NCBI RefSeq assembly: GCF_020023995.1
Contig: NZ_NRRD01000002.1
Location: forward strand, 186,001-250,000
Length of the DNA: 64,000 bases
Direction: 5' to 3'
Source: Rhodobacter sp. TJ_12
GTDB lineage: Bacteria > Pseudomonadota > Alphaproteobacteria > Rhodobacterales > Rhodobacteraceae
Shown: positions 37,546 to 47,386 of the stretch, one piece after another
Layout: every line of letters starts with the position of its first letter
Position numbering within the stretch: the first letter of the stretch is position 1
Notes under the pieces: model-generated
The model's database searches: none
Seen by the model: the letters and a program-made list of their open reading frames with translations, nothing else
What the model was told of the DNA's origin: nothing
Translations under genes and position numbers: made by a program

Positions 37546-40053
37546 TTGTTCGAGTGGAAGGCGGATAAAGTCGTGGCGTCGCACCCTCCTCGTCAGGAAC
37601 TCTTGTCCAGGGCTTGTGCCATGGCTTGCGCCGATGCGGTGCCGTGGCAGTTGCTGCGCACCGGCACGCAGGTGCAGATCTTGCTAGAGGGGCAGGGCGC
37701 ACAACCGATCAGCTTTGCGCGCTTTGCCGAACGCTTTTTGCCCGAAGATCGCGCTGGGGTGCTTGGCTTTTTGGAAACCCAAGCCGCCTTGATGGACGCG
37801 CCAGAGATGCCGCGCGCGCCCGCGCGACAGATGTGCCGGATGCCGTGGGAGATTGGCTCTGACGCGGTGATGCTGAGCAGTCTTGAGGTCAGTGGGCGTG
37901 AAGCGCCGGGTCAAGGGATGTTGCTGCGGCTCGATACCTCGTTCGAGGCGGCGCGTGCCAATCTGGACCGGATTGGGGTCACCCCGGCAATGGCGTGGTC
38001 GGTCACCTATCCCGAGCGAGATTTCCGCGTGGCCGACACATGGGAGGCCCGGCTGGGCTATGCGCCCGGCGAACTGGCGCGGTTCAATTTGGAGGGGTGG
38101 GCGGCGATCAGCCATCCCGACGATGTGGCCGCCTATGAAAGCGACGAGGTGCAGGCGCGTTTGCGGGCCGGGGAGGCGGTGCAACTGCTCACCCGGATGC
38201 GCCATCGCAACGGCGCTTGGGTCAGTTTTCTGTCTTATGGGCGTGCGGTGCGCTGGCATGCCTCGGGCGCGGTGGCGCAGGTGATGGGCTGCGATCTGGA
38301 TATGACCGCGTTTTCGGTCATGGAAAGCACGCTGGAACAGGAACGCGCGCGGCTGTCGCATGTGCTTGACACCCTGCCCACGGGCAAGGTGGTGCTGGAC
38401 CCGGCGCGCCATGTGGTTTTTGCCAATCCCGAAGCTTGCGCCTTGATCGATGTCGCGCCCGGCGCGATCAAAGGGCAAGAGTTCTGCGCCCTGTTACAGG
38501 CGGGCGAAGGCCTGGATGAGCTGGAAGAGGCCTTGTCCGGGGAGGGGGTGTTCAGCCATCTGCGGCTGCATCGCCTGTGCGCGGGGCGGCGGCAGGTGTT
38601 GCAGGTGGATGTGGCGCCGATGCCGGATCCGAACCACCACGACCGGGTGTTGGTGTCGCTGTCGGACATCACCCAGCTTTTCGATCTGCAACGCCAGTTG
38701 GAACATTCCATCGAGAATGCGCGCTTTATCGCCACCCATGATCTGATGACGGGGCTACCCGATCGTTATCTTGCAATGCGGTTGCTTGATGATCTGATCC
38801 GCCGGTTTGACGGTGTGGGCGGGCAGGTGGCCGTGCTGTGCATCGAATTCGACAATTACCGCCTGATCAACGATACTTTGGGCCATGAAACCGCCGATCA
38901 ACTGATCAAATCGGCCGCCAAGCGGCTGGAGGTTGGGCTGCCCGATGGCGCGGTTTTGGCGCGCATCAACGAGGGCGAATTCGTTTTGCTGTTGCCCGAT
39001 GCCGATGCGCTGGCGGCGGAATCGCGCGGGTGGGAGATTGTGCGGGCTTTCGCGCGCCCGTTGCATCTGCCGCAGCGGCATTTCTTTCTGACGGCCTCCA
39101 TCGGGGTCAGCCTTTATGCCGAACATGGCACCACGGCGGAAACGCTTTTGCGCAGCGCCGATATGGCGATGCATTGTTCACAAGCGCGCGGTCGCAATAC
39201 GGTGACGGTGTTCACGCCCAAGGTCGGGATGCAGTTCGAGCGCCGCTCTGCCGTGGCGCAGGCGCTGCATCGGGCGCTTGAGGCGGGCCGGTTCGAGCTT
39301 TTCTTGCAGCCGAAATTCGACGTGTCGAACGGCATCACTCTGGTCGGGGCCGAAGCACTTTTGCGGCTCACCGACGAGGAATTGGGCGCAATTTCCCCAG
39401 GCGAATTCATTCCGGTGGCCGAGGTGGACGGGCTTGTGGCCGCGATCGATCTGGATGTGATGCGGCTTGCGGGCGCGATCTTGACGGGCTGGGCGGCGCG
39501 CGGGGTCGATGTGCCGCTGGCGGTGAACCTCAATGCGGCCACGCTAGATGAGCCGGGCCGGGCCGATTTGCCCGAACGGTTGATGCGCGCGGGGCTCGAC
39601 CCGGCGCGGGTGATTATCGAGCTGACAGAAACCGGGCTGGCCGCGCCGATCGCGCAGCGTCAGCGCAACCTGTGTCGGCTCGAAGAGGCGGGCTATCGGA
39701 TTTCCATCGATGATTTTGGCACCGGGCAATCCGCGCTTGGTGCGCTTCAGCATCTGCCGGTCACCGAATTGAAGATCGACCGGTCTTTTGTGCAAGCGCT
39801 TGATGGCGAAGAACCCGCACGCGCCCGTGCGATTGTGCAGGCGATTTTGGCGATGGCCCATGCCTTGGGGCTGCGCGCAATTGCCGAAGGCGTGGAGACC
39901 GAGCGCCAGTTTGAAATCCTGCGCGCAGAGGGATGCAGCCTGATGCAGGGCTTCTTGCTGGGCCGCCCGGTGGATCTGCGCACCTTCGAGTCGCTGTACC
40001 TTTCGGGGGCGGCGGCGCGACGGCTTGCGGGCGGCAGGAGGGATTCTGCATGA
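37546..40053 (+). CDS. PAS-GGDEF-EAL protein, probable c-di-GMP phosphodiesterase
   Basis: An 835-residue multidomain protein: N-terminal region unassigned (1-150), PAS_3-like domain (about 160-250; GYAPGELARFNLEGWAAISHPDD), second PAS (about 265-380; LDTLPTGKVVLDPARHVVFANPE), GGDEF (about 395-555) with the signature degraded to NEGEF at about 474, and EAL (about 575-820) with EAL at about 600, ELTETG, DDFGTGQSALG and AIAEGVETE all intact. It should degrade c-di-GMP, with the GGDEF domain regulatory. No membrane helix. The TTG at 37546 is the first start in frame, so the true start is uncertain. Overlaps the SorC-family gene by 4 bp. Confidence 0.85.
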   Translation: MFEWKADKVVASHPPRQELLSRACAMACADAVPWQLLRTGTQVQILLEGQGAQPISFARFAERFLPEDRAGVLGFLETQAALMDAPEMPRAPARQMCRMPWEIGSDAVMLSSLEVSGREAPGQGMLLRLDTSFEAARANLDRIGVTPAMAWSVTYPERDFRVADTWEARLGYAPGELARFNLEGWAAISHPDDVAAYESDEVQARLRAGEAVQLLTRMRHRNGAWVSFLSYGRAVRWHASGAVAQVMGCDLDMTAFSVMESTLEQERARLSHVLDTLPTGKVVLDPARHVVFANPEACALIDVAPGAIKGQEFCALLQAGEGLDELEEALSGEGVFSHLRLHRLCAGRRQVLQVDVAPMPDPNHHDRVLVSLSDITQLFDLQRQLEHSIENARFIATHDLMTGLPDRYLAMRLLDDLIRRFDGVGGQVAVLCIEFDNYRLINDTLGHETADQLIKSAAKRLEVGLPDGAVLARINEGEFVLLLPDADALAAESRGWEIVRAFARPLHLPQRHFFLTASIGVSLYAEHGTTAETLLRSADMAMHCSQARGRNTVTVFTPKVGMQFERRSAVAQALHRALEAGRFELFLQPKFDVSNGITLVGAEALLRLTDEELGAISPGEFIPVAEVDGLVAAIDLDVMRLAGAILTGWAARGVDVPLAVNLNAATLDEPGRADLPERLMRAGLDPARVIIELTETGLAAPIAQRQRNLCRLEEAGYRISIDDFGTGQSALGALQHLPVTELKIDRSFVQALDGEEPARARAIVQAILAMAHALGLRAIAEGVETERQFEILRAEGCSLMQGFLLGRPVDLRTFESLYLSGAAARRLAGGRRDSA

Positions 40054-41045
40054 CCTCGCCGCCGCACCATTTGCGCCGCCCCGATACGCCCGAATCGCGC
40101 GCCCGCTGGTTGCACGAGGTCGGCGGCCTTTCGGTTGCGGAAATTGGCTGGCGGCTTGGGCTTTCGGCAGAGCGGGTGCGGGCGCTGTTGGACGAGGGCG
40201 CGGTCGAACCGGTGACGATTCCGGGGGGCGCGGCGGGCGCACGGCTGATGCGGCAATTGTCGCGCCGCCTGCGCGAGATGTATCCGGCTTTGCGTGCCGT
40301 GCATTTGGCCCCGCTGGGCCCCGGCGTGCAGGACCCCGTGCCCGCCATCGCCAGCGCGGCGGCGCGGTGGCTGACCCGCTTGGTGCAATCGCGCGCCGCG
40401 CCGCAGGTGGTGGGTTTGTCGCATGGGCGTTCGCTTGCGGCGATGGTGCGCCAATTGCCCGAAATGCGTGCCCCCGATCTGTGCTTCGTGTCGCTGTTGG
40501 GGGAATTGACCCTGTCGCACACCGCCTATCCGCATGTGGTGATGAACTACCTTGCGCAGCGCTTTGGGGCGCAGGCCTTTCCCTTTCCGGCCACGCTCTA
40601 CGTCGAAACGCCCGAAGAACGCGCCGAGTTGACGCGCCTGCCAGTGGTGCGCAAGGTCACCGATCTGGCGCGTGCCGCCGATATATGGATTGTCGGCATC
40701 GGTCGCGCGACCGCGCAAAACCAGCTTTTGGGCACCGGGATGATCTTGCCGGGCTGTCTGGCCAAAATCACCAACCAAGGCGCGCAATGCGAGATTTTGG
40801 GCCGCTTTTTCGATGGCGAGGGGAATGAGCTGGACACGCCCTTGGCGGCGCGCACGTTGTCGCCGCCGAAGGATCTGTTCGCCGGGCGGCGCATTGTGGG
40901 GCTTGCGGGCGGGCCGGATAAGGTTGCCCCGGTGCATGCGGCCTTGCGCGGCGGGCTGATTCAGGAACTGGTCACTGACAGCCGGACCGCAGTGGCGTTG
41001 TTGGATGCGGCAGAACAGGCCGATTACGCGCTGTTGCTGGGCTGA
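40050..41045 (+). CDS. SorC/DeoR-family sugar-binding transcriptional regulator
   Basis: A 331-residue protein: N-terminal HTH (about 15-50; ARWLHEVGGLSVAEIGWRLGLSAERV) and a SorC sugar-phosphate-binding domain (VVGLSHGRSLAAMVRQLP near 130, ADIWIVGIGRATAQNQLLGTG, GRRIVGLAGGPDKVAPVHAALRGG). LsrR belongs to this family, which matches the LsrF-like gene upstream. Translationally coupled to the EAL protein by ATGA. Confidence 0.85.
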   Translation: MTSPPHHLRRPDTPESRARWLHEVGGLSVAEIGWRLGLSAERVRALLDEGAVEPVTIPGGAAGARLMRQLSRRLREMYPALRAVHLAPLGPGVQDPVPAIASAAARWLTRLVQSRAAPQVVGLSHGRSLAAMVRQLPEMRAPDLCFVSLLGELTLSHTAYPHVVMNYLAQRFGAQAFPFPATLYVETPEERAELTRLPVVRKVTDLARAADIWIVGIGRATAQNQLLGTGMILPGCLAKITNQGAQCEILGRFFDGEGNELDTPLAARTLSPPKDLFAGRRIVGLAGGPDKVAPVHAALRGGLIQELVTDSRTAVALLDAAEQADYALLLG

Positions 41046-41197
41046 CACGCGGCGCATTGGCCGCCGGGCGCAGTGGCAAAACCGGGCGTTGGCGCGCGCG
41101 GTGAAAAACCCGCCGATTTTCGCGTTTGAGTGCTTGACGGGGGGGCGCACTCTGCGTAGAAGCCTCCCACGCCCGAGCCAAGGCTTGGGAGAAATGC

Positions 41198-41274
41198 GCG
41201 GTTGTAGCTCAGTTGGTTAGAGTACCGGCCTGTCACGCCGGGGGTCGCGGGTTCGAGCCCCGTCAACCGCGCCA
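41198..41274 (+). tRNA. tRNA-Asp (GTC), copy 1
   Basis: A 77-nt cloverleaf: acceptor GCGGTTG pairs with CAACCGC, D-arm GTAGCTCAGTTGGTTAGAGT, anticodon loop CTGTCAC with GTC, T-arm GCGGGTTCGAGCCCCGT, and encoded CCA. Confidence 0.97.
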
Positions 41275-41279
41275 CTTTC

Positions 41280-41310
41280 CAAAGCCCCTGCCTCGGCGGG
41301 GGCTTTTGGT
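41280..41310 (+). terminator. Terminator after tRNA-Asp copy 1
   Basis: AAAGCCCCTGCC and GGCGGGGGCTTT form a stem with a small loop, followed by TTGGTTTTT. Confidence 0.7.
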
Positions 41311-41382
41311 TTTTGGGTCGCAAAACAATCTTTGTTTCCCGCTTGACGCCCCCTTTGCCAACGGCTATTTCCCGCCCATCGC

Positions 41383-41459
41383 GCGGTTGTAGCTCAGTTG
41401 GTTAGAGTACCGGCCTGTCACGCCGGGGGTCGCGGGTTCGAGCCCCGTCAACCGCGCCA
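41383..41459 (+). tRNA. tRNA-Asp (GTC), copy 2
   Basis: Identical over all 77 positions to the copy at 41198-41274, including the encoded CCA; the sequences between and after the copies differ. Confidence 0.97.
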
Positions 41460-41531
41460 CTTCTTCCCCTTATCTTCGCTGGACGCTTCCGGTTTGCTCG
41501 CGTATCACCGCCGCAACCGGAGGGATTGACG

Positions 41532-42797
41532 ATGCGCGATGAGCTGGATGCGAAAAACCTGATCGAGCAAATGGGCGCGGCGGCGCGCGCGGCGGCGGCA
41601 GAATTGGCCTGTGCGAGCGCCGAGCGTAAGCACGCGGCCTTGATTGGCGCGGCCTATGAGGTGTGGGACAACCGCGACAAGATCATCGCCGCCAATGCCG
41701 AAGACCTTGCCTATGGGCAAGAAAAGGGGCTGAGCCCGGCGATGATGGACCGGCTCAAGCTCGATGAAGACCGTATTCGCGGCATCGTCGATAGCCTGCG
41801 CGCGGTGGCCGAGCAGCGCGACCCGGTGGGCGCGGTGATCGCGGAATGGGATCAACCCTCGGGGCTGCATATCCAGCGCGTGCGCACGCCGCTTGGGGTG
41901 ATTGGGGTCATCTACGAATCGCGCCCCAATGTGACCGCCGATGCCGGGGCGCTGTGCCTCAAGGCGGGCAATGCGGTGATCTTGCGTGGTGGCTCGGAAA
42001 GCTTCCATTCCTCGCGCGCGATCCATGCCTGTATGGTGGCGGGGCTGAAGGCGGCGAACCTGCCCGAAGCGGCGATCCAATTGGTGCCGACGCGCGACCG
42101 CGCGGCGGTGGCCGAAATGCTACGGGCGGTGGCCTATATCGATGTGATCGTGCCGCGGGGCGGTAAGGGGCTCGTTGGCCTTGTGCAATCCGAGGCGCGG
42201 GTGCCGGTTTTTGCGCACCTTGAGGGTATCTGCCACATCTATGCCGATGGCGCCGCCGATCTGGAAAAGGCGCGCAAAGTGGTGCTGAACGCCAAGACCC
42301 GGCGCACCGGGATTTGCGGCGCGATGGAATGCCTGCTGATTGACCGCAAATTCTACGACCAACACGGCGCGGTTTTGGTCGAAGACCTGGTGAACGCAGG
42401 GGTCGAGATGCGGGTGTCTGACGATCTGGCGGGCGTGGCGGGCACGGTGCCGGCACAAGCGGATGATTTCGGGCGCGAATTTCTGGATATGATCTGCGCG
42501 GCGAAACTTGTCGATGGTGTCGATGGCGCGATTGCGCATATCCGCGAATATGGCTCCAACCACACCGACGCGATCTTGACCGAAGATGACGAAACCGCGG
42601 CGCGGTTCTTTGAACGGCTTGATAGCGCGATCTTGATGCGCAACGCCTCGACCCAATTCGCCGATGGCGGGGAGTTTGGCATGGGGGCCGAGATCGGCAT
42701 CGCCACCGGCAAGCTGCATGCGCGCGGCCCGGTGGGGGCGGAACAGCTCACCTCGTTCAAATATATCGTGCGCGGCGACGGCACGGTGCGCGGGTAA
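41532..42797 (+). CDS. proA: Gamma-glutamyl phosphate reductase
   Basis: A 421-residue aldehyde-dehydrogenase-fold enzyme with [23 protein letters not shown] split near 140-160 and the catalytic Cys in [14 protein letters not shown], and the C-terminal [20 protein letters not shown]. It reduces gamma-glutamyl phosphate to glutamate semialdehyde for proline synthesis. The ATG at 41532 follows CCGGAGGG; an upstream TTG at 41526 is possible. proB is not adjacent in this window. Confidence 0.95.
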   Translation: MRDELDAKNLIEQMGAAARAAAAELACASAERKHAALIGAAYEVWDNRDKIIAANAEDLAYGQEKGLSPAMMDRLKLDEDRIRGIVDSLRAVAEQRDPVGAVIAEWDQPSGLHIQRVRTPLGVIGVIYESRPNVTADAGALCLKAGNAVILRGGSESFHSSRAIHACMVAGLKAANLPEAAIQLVPTRDRAAVAEMLRAVAYIDVIVPRGGKGLVGLVQSEARVPVFAHLEGICHIYADGAADLEKARKVVLNAKTRRTGICGAMECLLIDRKFYDQHGAVLVEDLVNAGVEMRVSDDLAGVAGTVPAQADDFGREFLDMICAAKLVDGVDGAIAHIREYGSNHTDAILTEDDETAARFFERLDSAILMRNASTQFADGGEFGMGAEIGIATGKLHARGPVGAEQLTSFKYIVRGDGTVRG

Positions 42798-42866
42798 GGC
42801 GGGCCTGCGCCGTTGCCCCGGCTTTGGGGGCGTAGGGTGTTCTTCCGCCGGATTGCCGTATGAGAA

Positions 42867-42888
42867 GGGGCGCCCTTGGGCGCCCCGG
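42867..42888 (+). terminator. Hairpin between proA and the binding-protein gene
   Basis: GGGGCGCCC-TTG-GGGCGCCCC-type inverted repeat with a weak T-run (GGTTTT) on the plus strand, between two convergent genes. Confidence 0.55.
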
Positions 42889-42911
42889 TTTTGGGTCAGG
42901 CTTGAGGCCAA

Positions 42912-43964
42912 TCAGAACCCGGCCTTGATCTTTTCGAACTCGGCCAGTTGGCGCTCGCGCAGTTGCGGGTCATTCGGCACTTGCGGCAGGATCGGCGCAT
43001 CGACCGGGCCCAGACCGGCTTCGATCTGTTCCTCCATCGGGATCGTTTCCATCGCTTTCAGGCTGGCATGGCCATAGCCGATTTCATCCAAAAGCGCGCG
43101 CGCCGAGTCCGGGCGCAGCCACGAGTTCATGAAATCATAGGCTTTTTCTTCGACGCCCGGCCCGTCTTTCAGGTTCACATAGCCGCAGATGAAGCTCGAC
43201 GAGCCCTCTGCCGCTTCGCGCTGGAAGGCGACTGGGTAATCATCGGCGCGCAGGTAAGCCACGCCATCGTTCCACGACCACGAAATCAGCACCTCGCCCG
43301 AGGCCATGGTCTGCGCTTGTTCCGACGGGTCGGCCCAGTAGCTCAGCACATTCGGGTGCACCTCGCGCAGCCATGCGGCGGCGGCGTCAAATTGCGCCTC
43401 GGTCACATCGGTCCAGTCGGTCACGCCGGTGGCCAGATAGGCCAAGGCCCAGACATCGTCCGAAGAATTGGGCAGCGAGATCCGGCCCGCATATTTCGGA
43501 TTGGTGAAGACCTGAAGCGAGGCAACATCCTCTTCGGGCACCTCTTCGGGGTTGTAGGCAATCGCCGTGGCGCCCCAATCGGTCGGGATGAACCACACGC
43601 CCTCATCATCCGAGAAAATGCTCGATTTCATATACTTCGGGTCGATGCTGGCGAATTCGGGGATTTTCGACACATCCCACGGCTCGATCAGACCGGCATC
43701 GCGGTATTTCGACACCATCTGCGAGCAGGGGTGGGCGACATCGGCCTTAAAGCCCGAAGCCAGCTTTTGATAGGCCTCGTCGTCATCGCCATAGAAAGAA
43801 TAGCTCGGGTGATCGCCATATTTGTCGATATAGCCTTGCAAGATCCCTTCGATCTCGAACCCGGCCCAATCGAAGACCAGCAGATCATCGTCGGCGGCCC
43901 GGACGGGGGCAGAAAGCGCCGTGACCAGCGCGGCGGAGGCAAGCAGCACAGTGGTTTTCTTCAT
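42912..43964 (-). CDS. Polyamine-type (PotD-like) ABC substrate-binding protein
   Basis: A 350-residue periplasmic protein: signal MKKTTVLLASAALVTALSAP, then LLVFDWAGFEIEGILQGYID, the opening of PotD/PotF-class type II binding proteins. Acidic and aromatic residues (VWFIPTDWGATAIAYNPE, SYWADPSEQAQTMASGEV) fit polyamine binding. No permease or ATPase gene is adjacent, so the transporter partners lie elsewhere. The ATG at 43964 is chosen for the signal peptide; the frame is open to 44132. Confidence 0.85.
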   Translation of the reverse strand: MKKTTVLLASAALVTALSAPVRAADDDLLVFDWAGFEIEGILQGYIDKYGDHPSYSFYGDDDEAYQKLASGFKADVAHPCSQMVSKYRDAGLIEPWDVSKIPEFASIDPKYMKSSIFSDDEGVWFIPTDWGATAIAYNPEEVPEEDVASLQVFTNPKYAGRISLPNSSDDVWALAYLATGVTDWTDVTEAQFDAAAAWLREVHPNVLSYWADPSEQAQTMASGEVLISWSWNDGVAYLRADDYPVAFQREAAEGSSSFICGYVNLKDGPGVEEKAYDFMNSWLRPDSARALLDEIGYGHASLKAMETIPMEEQIEAGLGPVDAPILPQVPNDPQLRERQLAEFEKIKAGF

Positions 43965-44119
43965 TGTCGAGGGGTTCCCTGTTGGTGTGGTTTTGGGCAC
44001 GCTAGACCGCGTCAAACGCGCCGACAAGGGAAAGTTTGACCGCTGCCTTGGGCGGGGTTTGGCGGTGCGTATCCGCCTTTTTCCTTGCCGAAACGCCCCC
44101 CAGCCCCCAGTTACCGCGC

Positions 44120-45541
44120 ATGAGTGATGCAAAACCGATCCTGTTGTGGTTGCGCCGCGATCTGCGGCTGGCAGACCATCCGATGCTGACCGCCGCTGAA
44201 ACCTCGGGGCGGCCGGTGATTGCCGTTTTCCTGTGCGATGATCTGGTTGCCAGCTACGGCGCCGCGCCGCGCTGGCGGCTGGGCGCAGCCTTGGCCGATT
44301 TTCTGCCCCGGCTCGAAGCGCTTGGTTGTCCGGTGGTGATCCGGCGCGGCCCGGCGCTGCAAACGCTGCGCGATCTGGTGGCCGAGGCGGGGGCGGGCGC
44401 GGTCTGGTGGAGCCGCGATCTGGACCCGGCGGCGGTGGCGCGCGACACCGAAATCAAATCGGCGCTTAAGGCTGCGGGTATTGAGGCGCGTTCGTTCGCC
44501 GGGCAGGTGATGTTCCCACCATGGGAGGTGCAAACGGGGCAGGGCGGTCCCTACCGGGTTTACACACCGTTTTGGAAAGCGGTGCGCGGCTTGCCGGTGG
44601 CGCCGCCCTTGGCGGCTATCAAAGCACTGCGCCCGGGGCCCGCGCTGCGCGGTGACCCGCTTGACGCTTTGGGGCTGGGGCGCGATATGCGCCGGGGGGC
44701 GGCGGTGGTCGCCAAACATGCCCGCGTGGGCGAAGCCGCCGCACAGGCACGGCTTGCGCAGTTCCTTGACGGTCCGATTGCCGAGTATAAGGCGCGGCGC
44801 GATTTCATGGCCGAGGCGGCGACCTCGGAGCTGTCTGAAAACCTTGCTTGGGGGGAAATCTCGCCCGGCCAGATCTGGCATGCGGGCCAGCGCGCACTGG
44901 CCGAAGGCGCGGCCGGGGCCGAACATTTCCTCAAAGAACTCGTCTGGCGCGAATTTGCGTGGCATCTGATGTTTCATTTCCCCGACCTGCCGCACAAGAA
45001 TTGGCGCGCGGAATGGGATGCCTTTCCGTGGCGCGGCGATAATGACGATGCCGAGCGGTGGCGCCGCGGCATGACGGGGGAGCCCGTGGTCGATGCCGCG
45101 ATGCGCGAGCTGTATGTCACGGGGCGGATGCACAACCGCGCGCGGATGATCGCGGCGTCTTACCTGACCAAGCATCTGATGACGGATTGGCGGGTGGGGC
45201 TGAAGTGGTTCGAAGACTGTTTGATCGACCACGATCCGGCGGCCAATGCGATGGGCTGGCAATGGGTGGCGGGCTGCGGCCCCGATGCCGCGCCTTATTT
45301 CCGGGTGTTCAACCCGGCGACGCAGGCCACGAAATTCGACCCCGAGGGCGCCTATCGCCGCCGTTGGCTGGCCGAGGGCAATCGCCATGCCCCTGAAACG
45401 GCGCGTGATTTCTTTGCCGCTGTGCCCAAAAGCTGGGGGCTGGTGGCGGGCGCGCGGTTGCCCGATCCGGTTGTCGATCTGGCCGAGGGGCGCGCGCGGG
45501 CGCTTGCGGCTTACGCCGATCGGGACAAATCAGCCTCCTGA
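44120..45541 (+). CDS. phrB: Deoxyribodipyrimidine photolyase, class I
   Basis: A 473-residue photolyase: N-terminal antenna-binding domain (LLWLRRDLRLADHPML), C-terminal FAD domain with LVWREFAWHLMFHFPD, MRELYVTGRMHNRARMIAAS and the WQWVAGCGPDAAPYFRVFNP signature. It splits cyclobutane pyrimidine dimers using blue light. It lies upstream of trgA, so light-damage repair and tellurite/oxidative-stress genes are neighbours. Confidence 0.93.
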   Translation: MSDAKPILLWLRRDLRLADHPMLTAAETSGRPVIAVFLCDDLVASYGAAPRWRLGAALADFLPRLEALGCPVVIRRGPALQTLRDLVAEAGAGAVWWSRDLDPAAVARDTEIKSALKAAGIEARSFAGQVMFPPWEVQTGQGGPYRVYTPFWKAVRGLPVAPPLAAIKALRPGPALRGDPLDALGLGRDMRRGAAVVAKHARVGEAAAQARLAQFLDGPIAEYKARRDFMAEAATSELSENLAWGEISPGQIWHAGQRALAEGAAGAEHFLKELVWREFAWHLMFHFPDLPHKNWRAEWDAFPWRGDNDDAERWRRGMTGEPVVDAAMRELYVTGRMHNRARMIAASYLTKHLMTDWRVGLKWFEDCLIDHDPAANAMGWQWVAGCGPDAAPYFRVFNPATQATKFDPEGAYRRRWLAEGNRHAPETARDFFAAVPKSWGLVAGARLPDPVVDLAEGRARALAAYADRDKSAS

Positions 45542-45648
45542 AAACGGATCGTTTACTATCCTGCCACGATTGCGTCCCGATTCACGCCACAATCGGGCGT
45601 CAACCTATCCGCTGGACAGGTCTTTTTACGGTTCGGTCGGAGTATAAC

Positions 45649-46125
45649 ATGCAGAAGGTTGTTTTACGCGATACGCAGATGAAATTACCCACGACAGCAA
45701 AGCTGTTCGGGGGGCTGGGTTTGGCGGCAACAGGGTTTTTCGGGGCGCAGTTGATGGCGCAGAATCTGCCCATTGGGGCTGCGGTGAACGGTCTGGGCGG
45801 GATTGCCGCCTCGTTCGGGCTGATCTTGGGCTGGCGGGTGATCGGGATGAGCCCGGGCAAGGGTCTCTCGAAGGCGCTGGAGCGGGGCTTGCACGCCACG
45901 ATCTATCTGGTGATCTGGACCGTGCTGTTTTTGGGCCTGATGCAGGTGCTGCACCGGATGGCGATGGGCCGCTATGATGCGCCCAGCGAGGCGATGCTGG
46001 ATGTGTTGGCGCAAGGCATGGCGATGGCCGATGCGATCTTGCGGCTCGACTCGATCGCGGTGCTCTTTTTCGGCGGCATGGTTTCGGCTATCTTAGCCGA
46101 ATGGGCGTGGAAACGCTGGCAATAA
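45649..46125 (+). CDS. trgA: TrgA family membrane protein (tellurite resistance)
   Basis: A 158-residue protein with about four membrane segments (roughly 20-40, 45-65, 80-102, 130-150). With trgB and cysK downstream it reproduces the gene order of the R. sphaeroides trgAB-cysK locus, which contributes to high-level tellurite resistance. The ATG at 45649 is preceded by GGAG. Mechanism unknown. The 107-bp gap before it has no gene. Confidence 0.8.
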   Translation: MQKVVLRDTQMKLPTTAKLFGGLGLAATGFFGAQLMAQNLPIGAAVNGLGGIAASFGLILGWRVIGMSPGKGLSKALERGLHATIYLVIWTVLFLGLMQVLHRMAMGRYDAPSEAMLDVLAQGMAMADAILRLDSIAVLFFGGMVSAILAEWAWKRWQ

Positions 46126-46160
46126 GCCCGCGCCCCTGACCGCAGAAGGGGCGTAACGCT

Positions 46161-47300
46161 TTGACCGAAATTTATTTCTTCTACGGCACATTGTGTCATG
46201 AACCGCTTCTCGCGGCCGTTTTAGGCGCGCGCAAAGCGCTTGCTCCGGCGCGGCTTGATCACCACGAGGTGCGCCATGCGCTGGATGTGGATGGCACCGA
46301 TCTGGGCTATCCGCTGCTGGTCGAAGGCCCCGCGGGGGCCGAGGGCGGCCTGGCCGAGATCAGCGCCGATGAGGCCGAACTGCTTGATTGGTATGAAATC
46401 GGCTACCGCAAGGAGCGGCGCCAAGTGACGGCGGCTGATGGCACCGTGCACGCGGCTTGGGTCTATATTCCCGACACGGCGCGCTGGGGGATTGGCGATC
46501 TGTGGTCGCTTGAGGCTTGGGCCGCCGAAAAAGGCGCGCTGGCCACTTTGGCCGTGGCCGAGGTGATTGCCCTGCGCGGGCAGGTGCCGATGGAACAGGC
46601 TTTGGCGCGGTATCCGATGATCCGGGTGCGCGCGGCCTCGCGGTTGCGGGCCGAACAAGATGCGCGTCCGGCCACCTTGCGCCGCGCCCCCGCGCCGGGG
46701 GACATCGAGATCGAAAGCCTGCGCACGCCCTATGCAAAGTTTTTCGCGGTGGAAGATTACCGGCTGCGCCATCGTCGGTTCAACGGCGGCATGACCGCGC
46801 CCTTGGACCGCGCAGCCTTCGTTTCGGGCGATGCGACAGTGGTTTTGCCCTATGATCCGGTGCGCGATCAGGTGCTTTTGGTGGAACAATTCCGCACCGG
46901 CCCGCTGGCGCGTGGCGATGTGAACCCGTGGTCGCTAGAGGCGGTGGCCGGGCGCGTTGATGCGGGCGAAACCCCCGAAGAGGCCGCGCGGCGCGAAGCC
47001 GGGGAAGAAGCGGGGCTTACCCTAGGGCGCTTGATTGCCGCGCCATCGCATTACCCTTCGCCCGGAGCGAAATCCGAATATCTTTATTGTTTCATTGGCT
47101 TGTGCGATTTGCCCGAAACCGCGCCCGGCTTGGGCGGGCTGGAAGCCGAGGGCGAGGATATTCGCTCGCACCGGGTGAGTTTTGCGCAGTTGATGGCGCT
47201 GATCGAAAGCGGCGAGGTGGAAAACGGCCCGCTGATCGTGCTGGCGCTTTGGCTGGAACGGATGCGCGATCCGCTGCGCGCCGATGCTTTGGGCGCGTGA
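46161..47300 (+). CDS. trgB: TrgB: gamma-glutamylcyclotransferase-like plus Nudix protein
   Basis: A 379-residue fusion. The N-terminal domain is AIG2/GGCT-like (MTEIYFFYGTLCHEPLLAAVLG, WYEIGYRKERRQV; about 1-130). The C-terminal domain is a Nudix hydrolase (about 180-365) with an intact Nudix box GRVDAGETPEEAARREAGEE, as in ADP-sugar pyrophosphatases. It starts with TTG at 46161, 35 bp after trgA. The combination suggests a link between thiol/glutathione metabolism and nucleotide housecleaning, but no substrate is proven. Confidence 0.85.
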   Translation: MTEIYFFYGTLCHEPLLAAVLGARKALAPARLDHHEVRHALDVDGTDLGYPLLVEGPAGAEGGLAEISADEAELLDWYEIGYRKERRQVTAADGTVHAAWVYIPDTARWGIGDLWSLEAWAAEKGALATLAVAEVIALRGQVPMEQALARYPMIRVRAASRLRAEQDARPATLRRAPAPGDIEIESLRTPYAKFFAVEDYRLRHRRFNGGMTAPLDRAAFVSGDATVVLPYDPVRDQVLLVEQFRTGPLARGDVNPWSLEAVAGRVDAGETPEEAARREAGEEAGLTLGRLIAAPSHYPSPGAKSEYLYCFIGLCDLPETAPGLGGLEAEGEDIRSHRVSFAQLMALIESGEVENGPLIVLALWLERMRDPLRADALGA

Positions 47301-47386
47301 GCGCGGGCATGATCCGGCGCGGGGCTTGAGGGCGGCGGGGTTGCGCCCTACTCTTGCCCCCGACCCAGTATGAGCCAAGGACGACC

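Noticed and set aside
40495-40512. Another GGGGGAATTGAC element
   Set aside because: It lies inside the SorC-family coding sequence and is explained by codons; not counted with the intergenic motifs.
41198-41459. Phage attachment in the duplicated tRNA-Asp
   Set aside because: Both copies are complete and identical with 108 bp between them and no integrase nearby; simple tandem duplication explains it.
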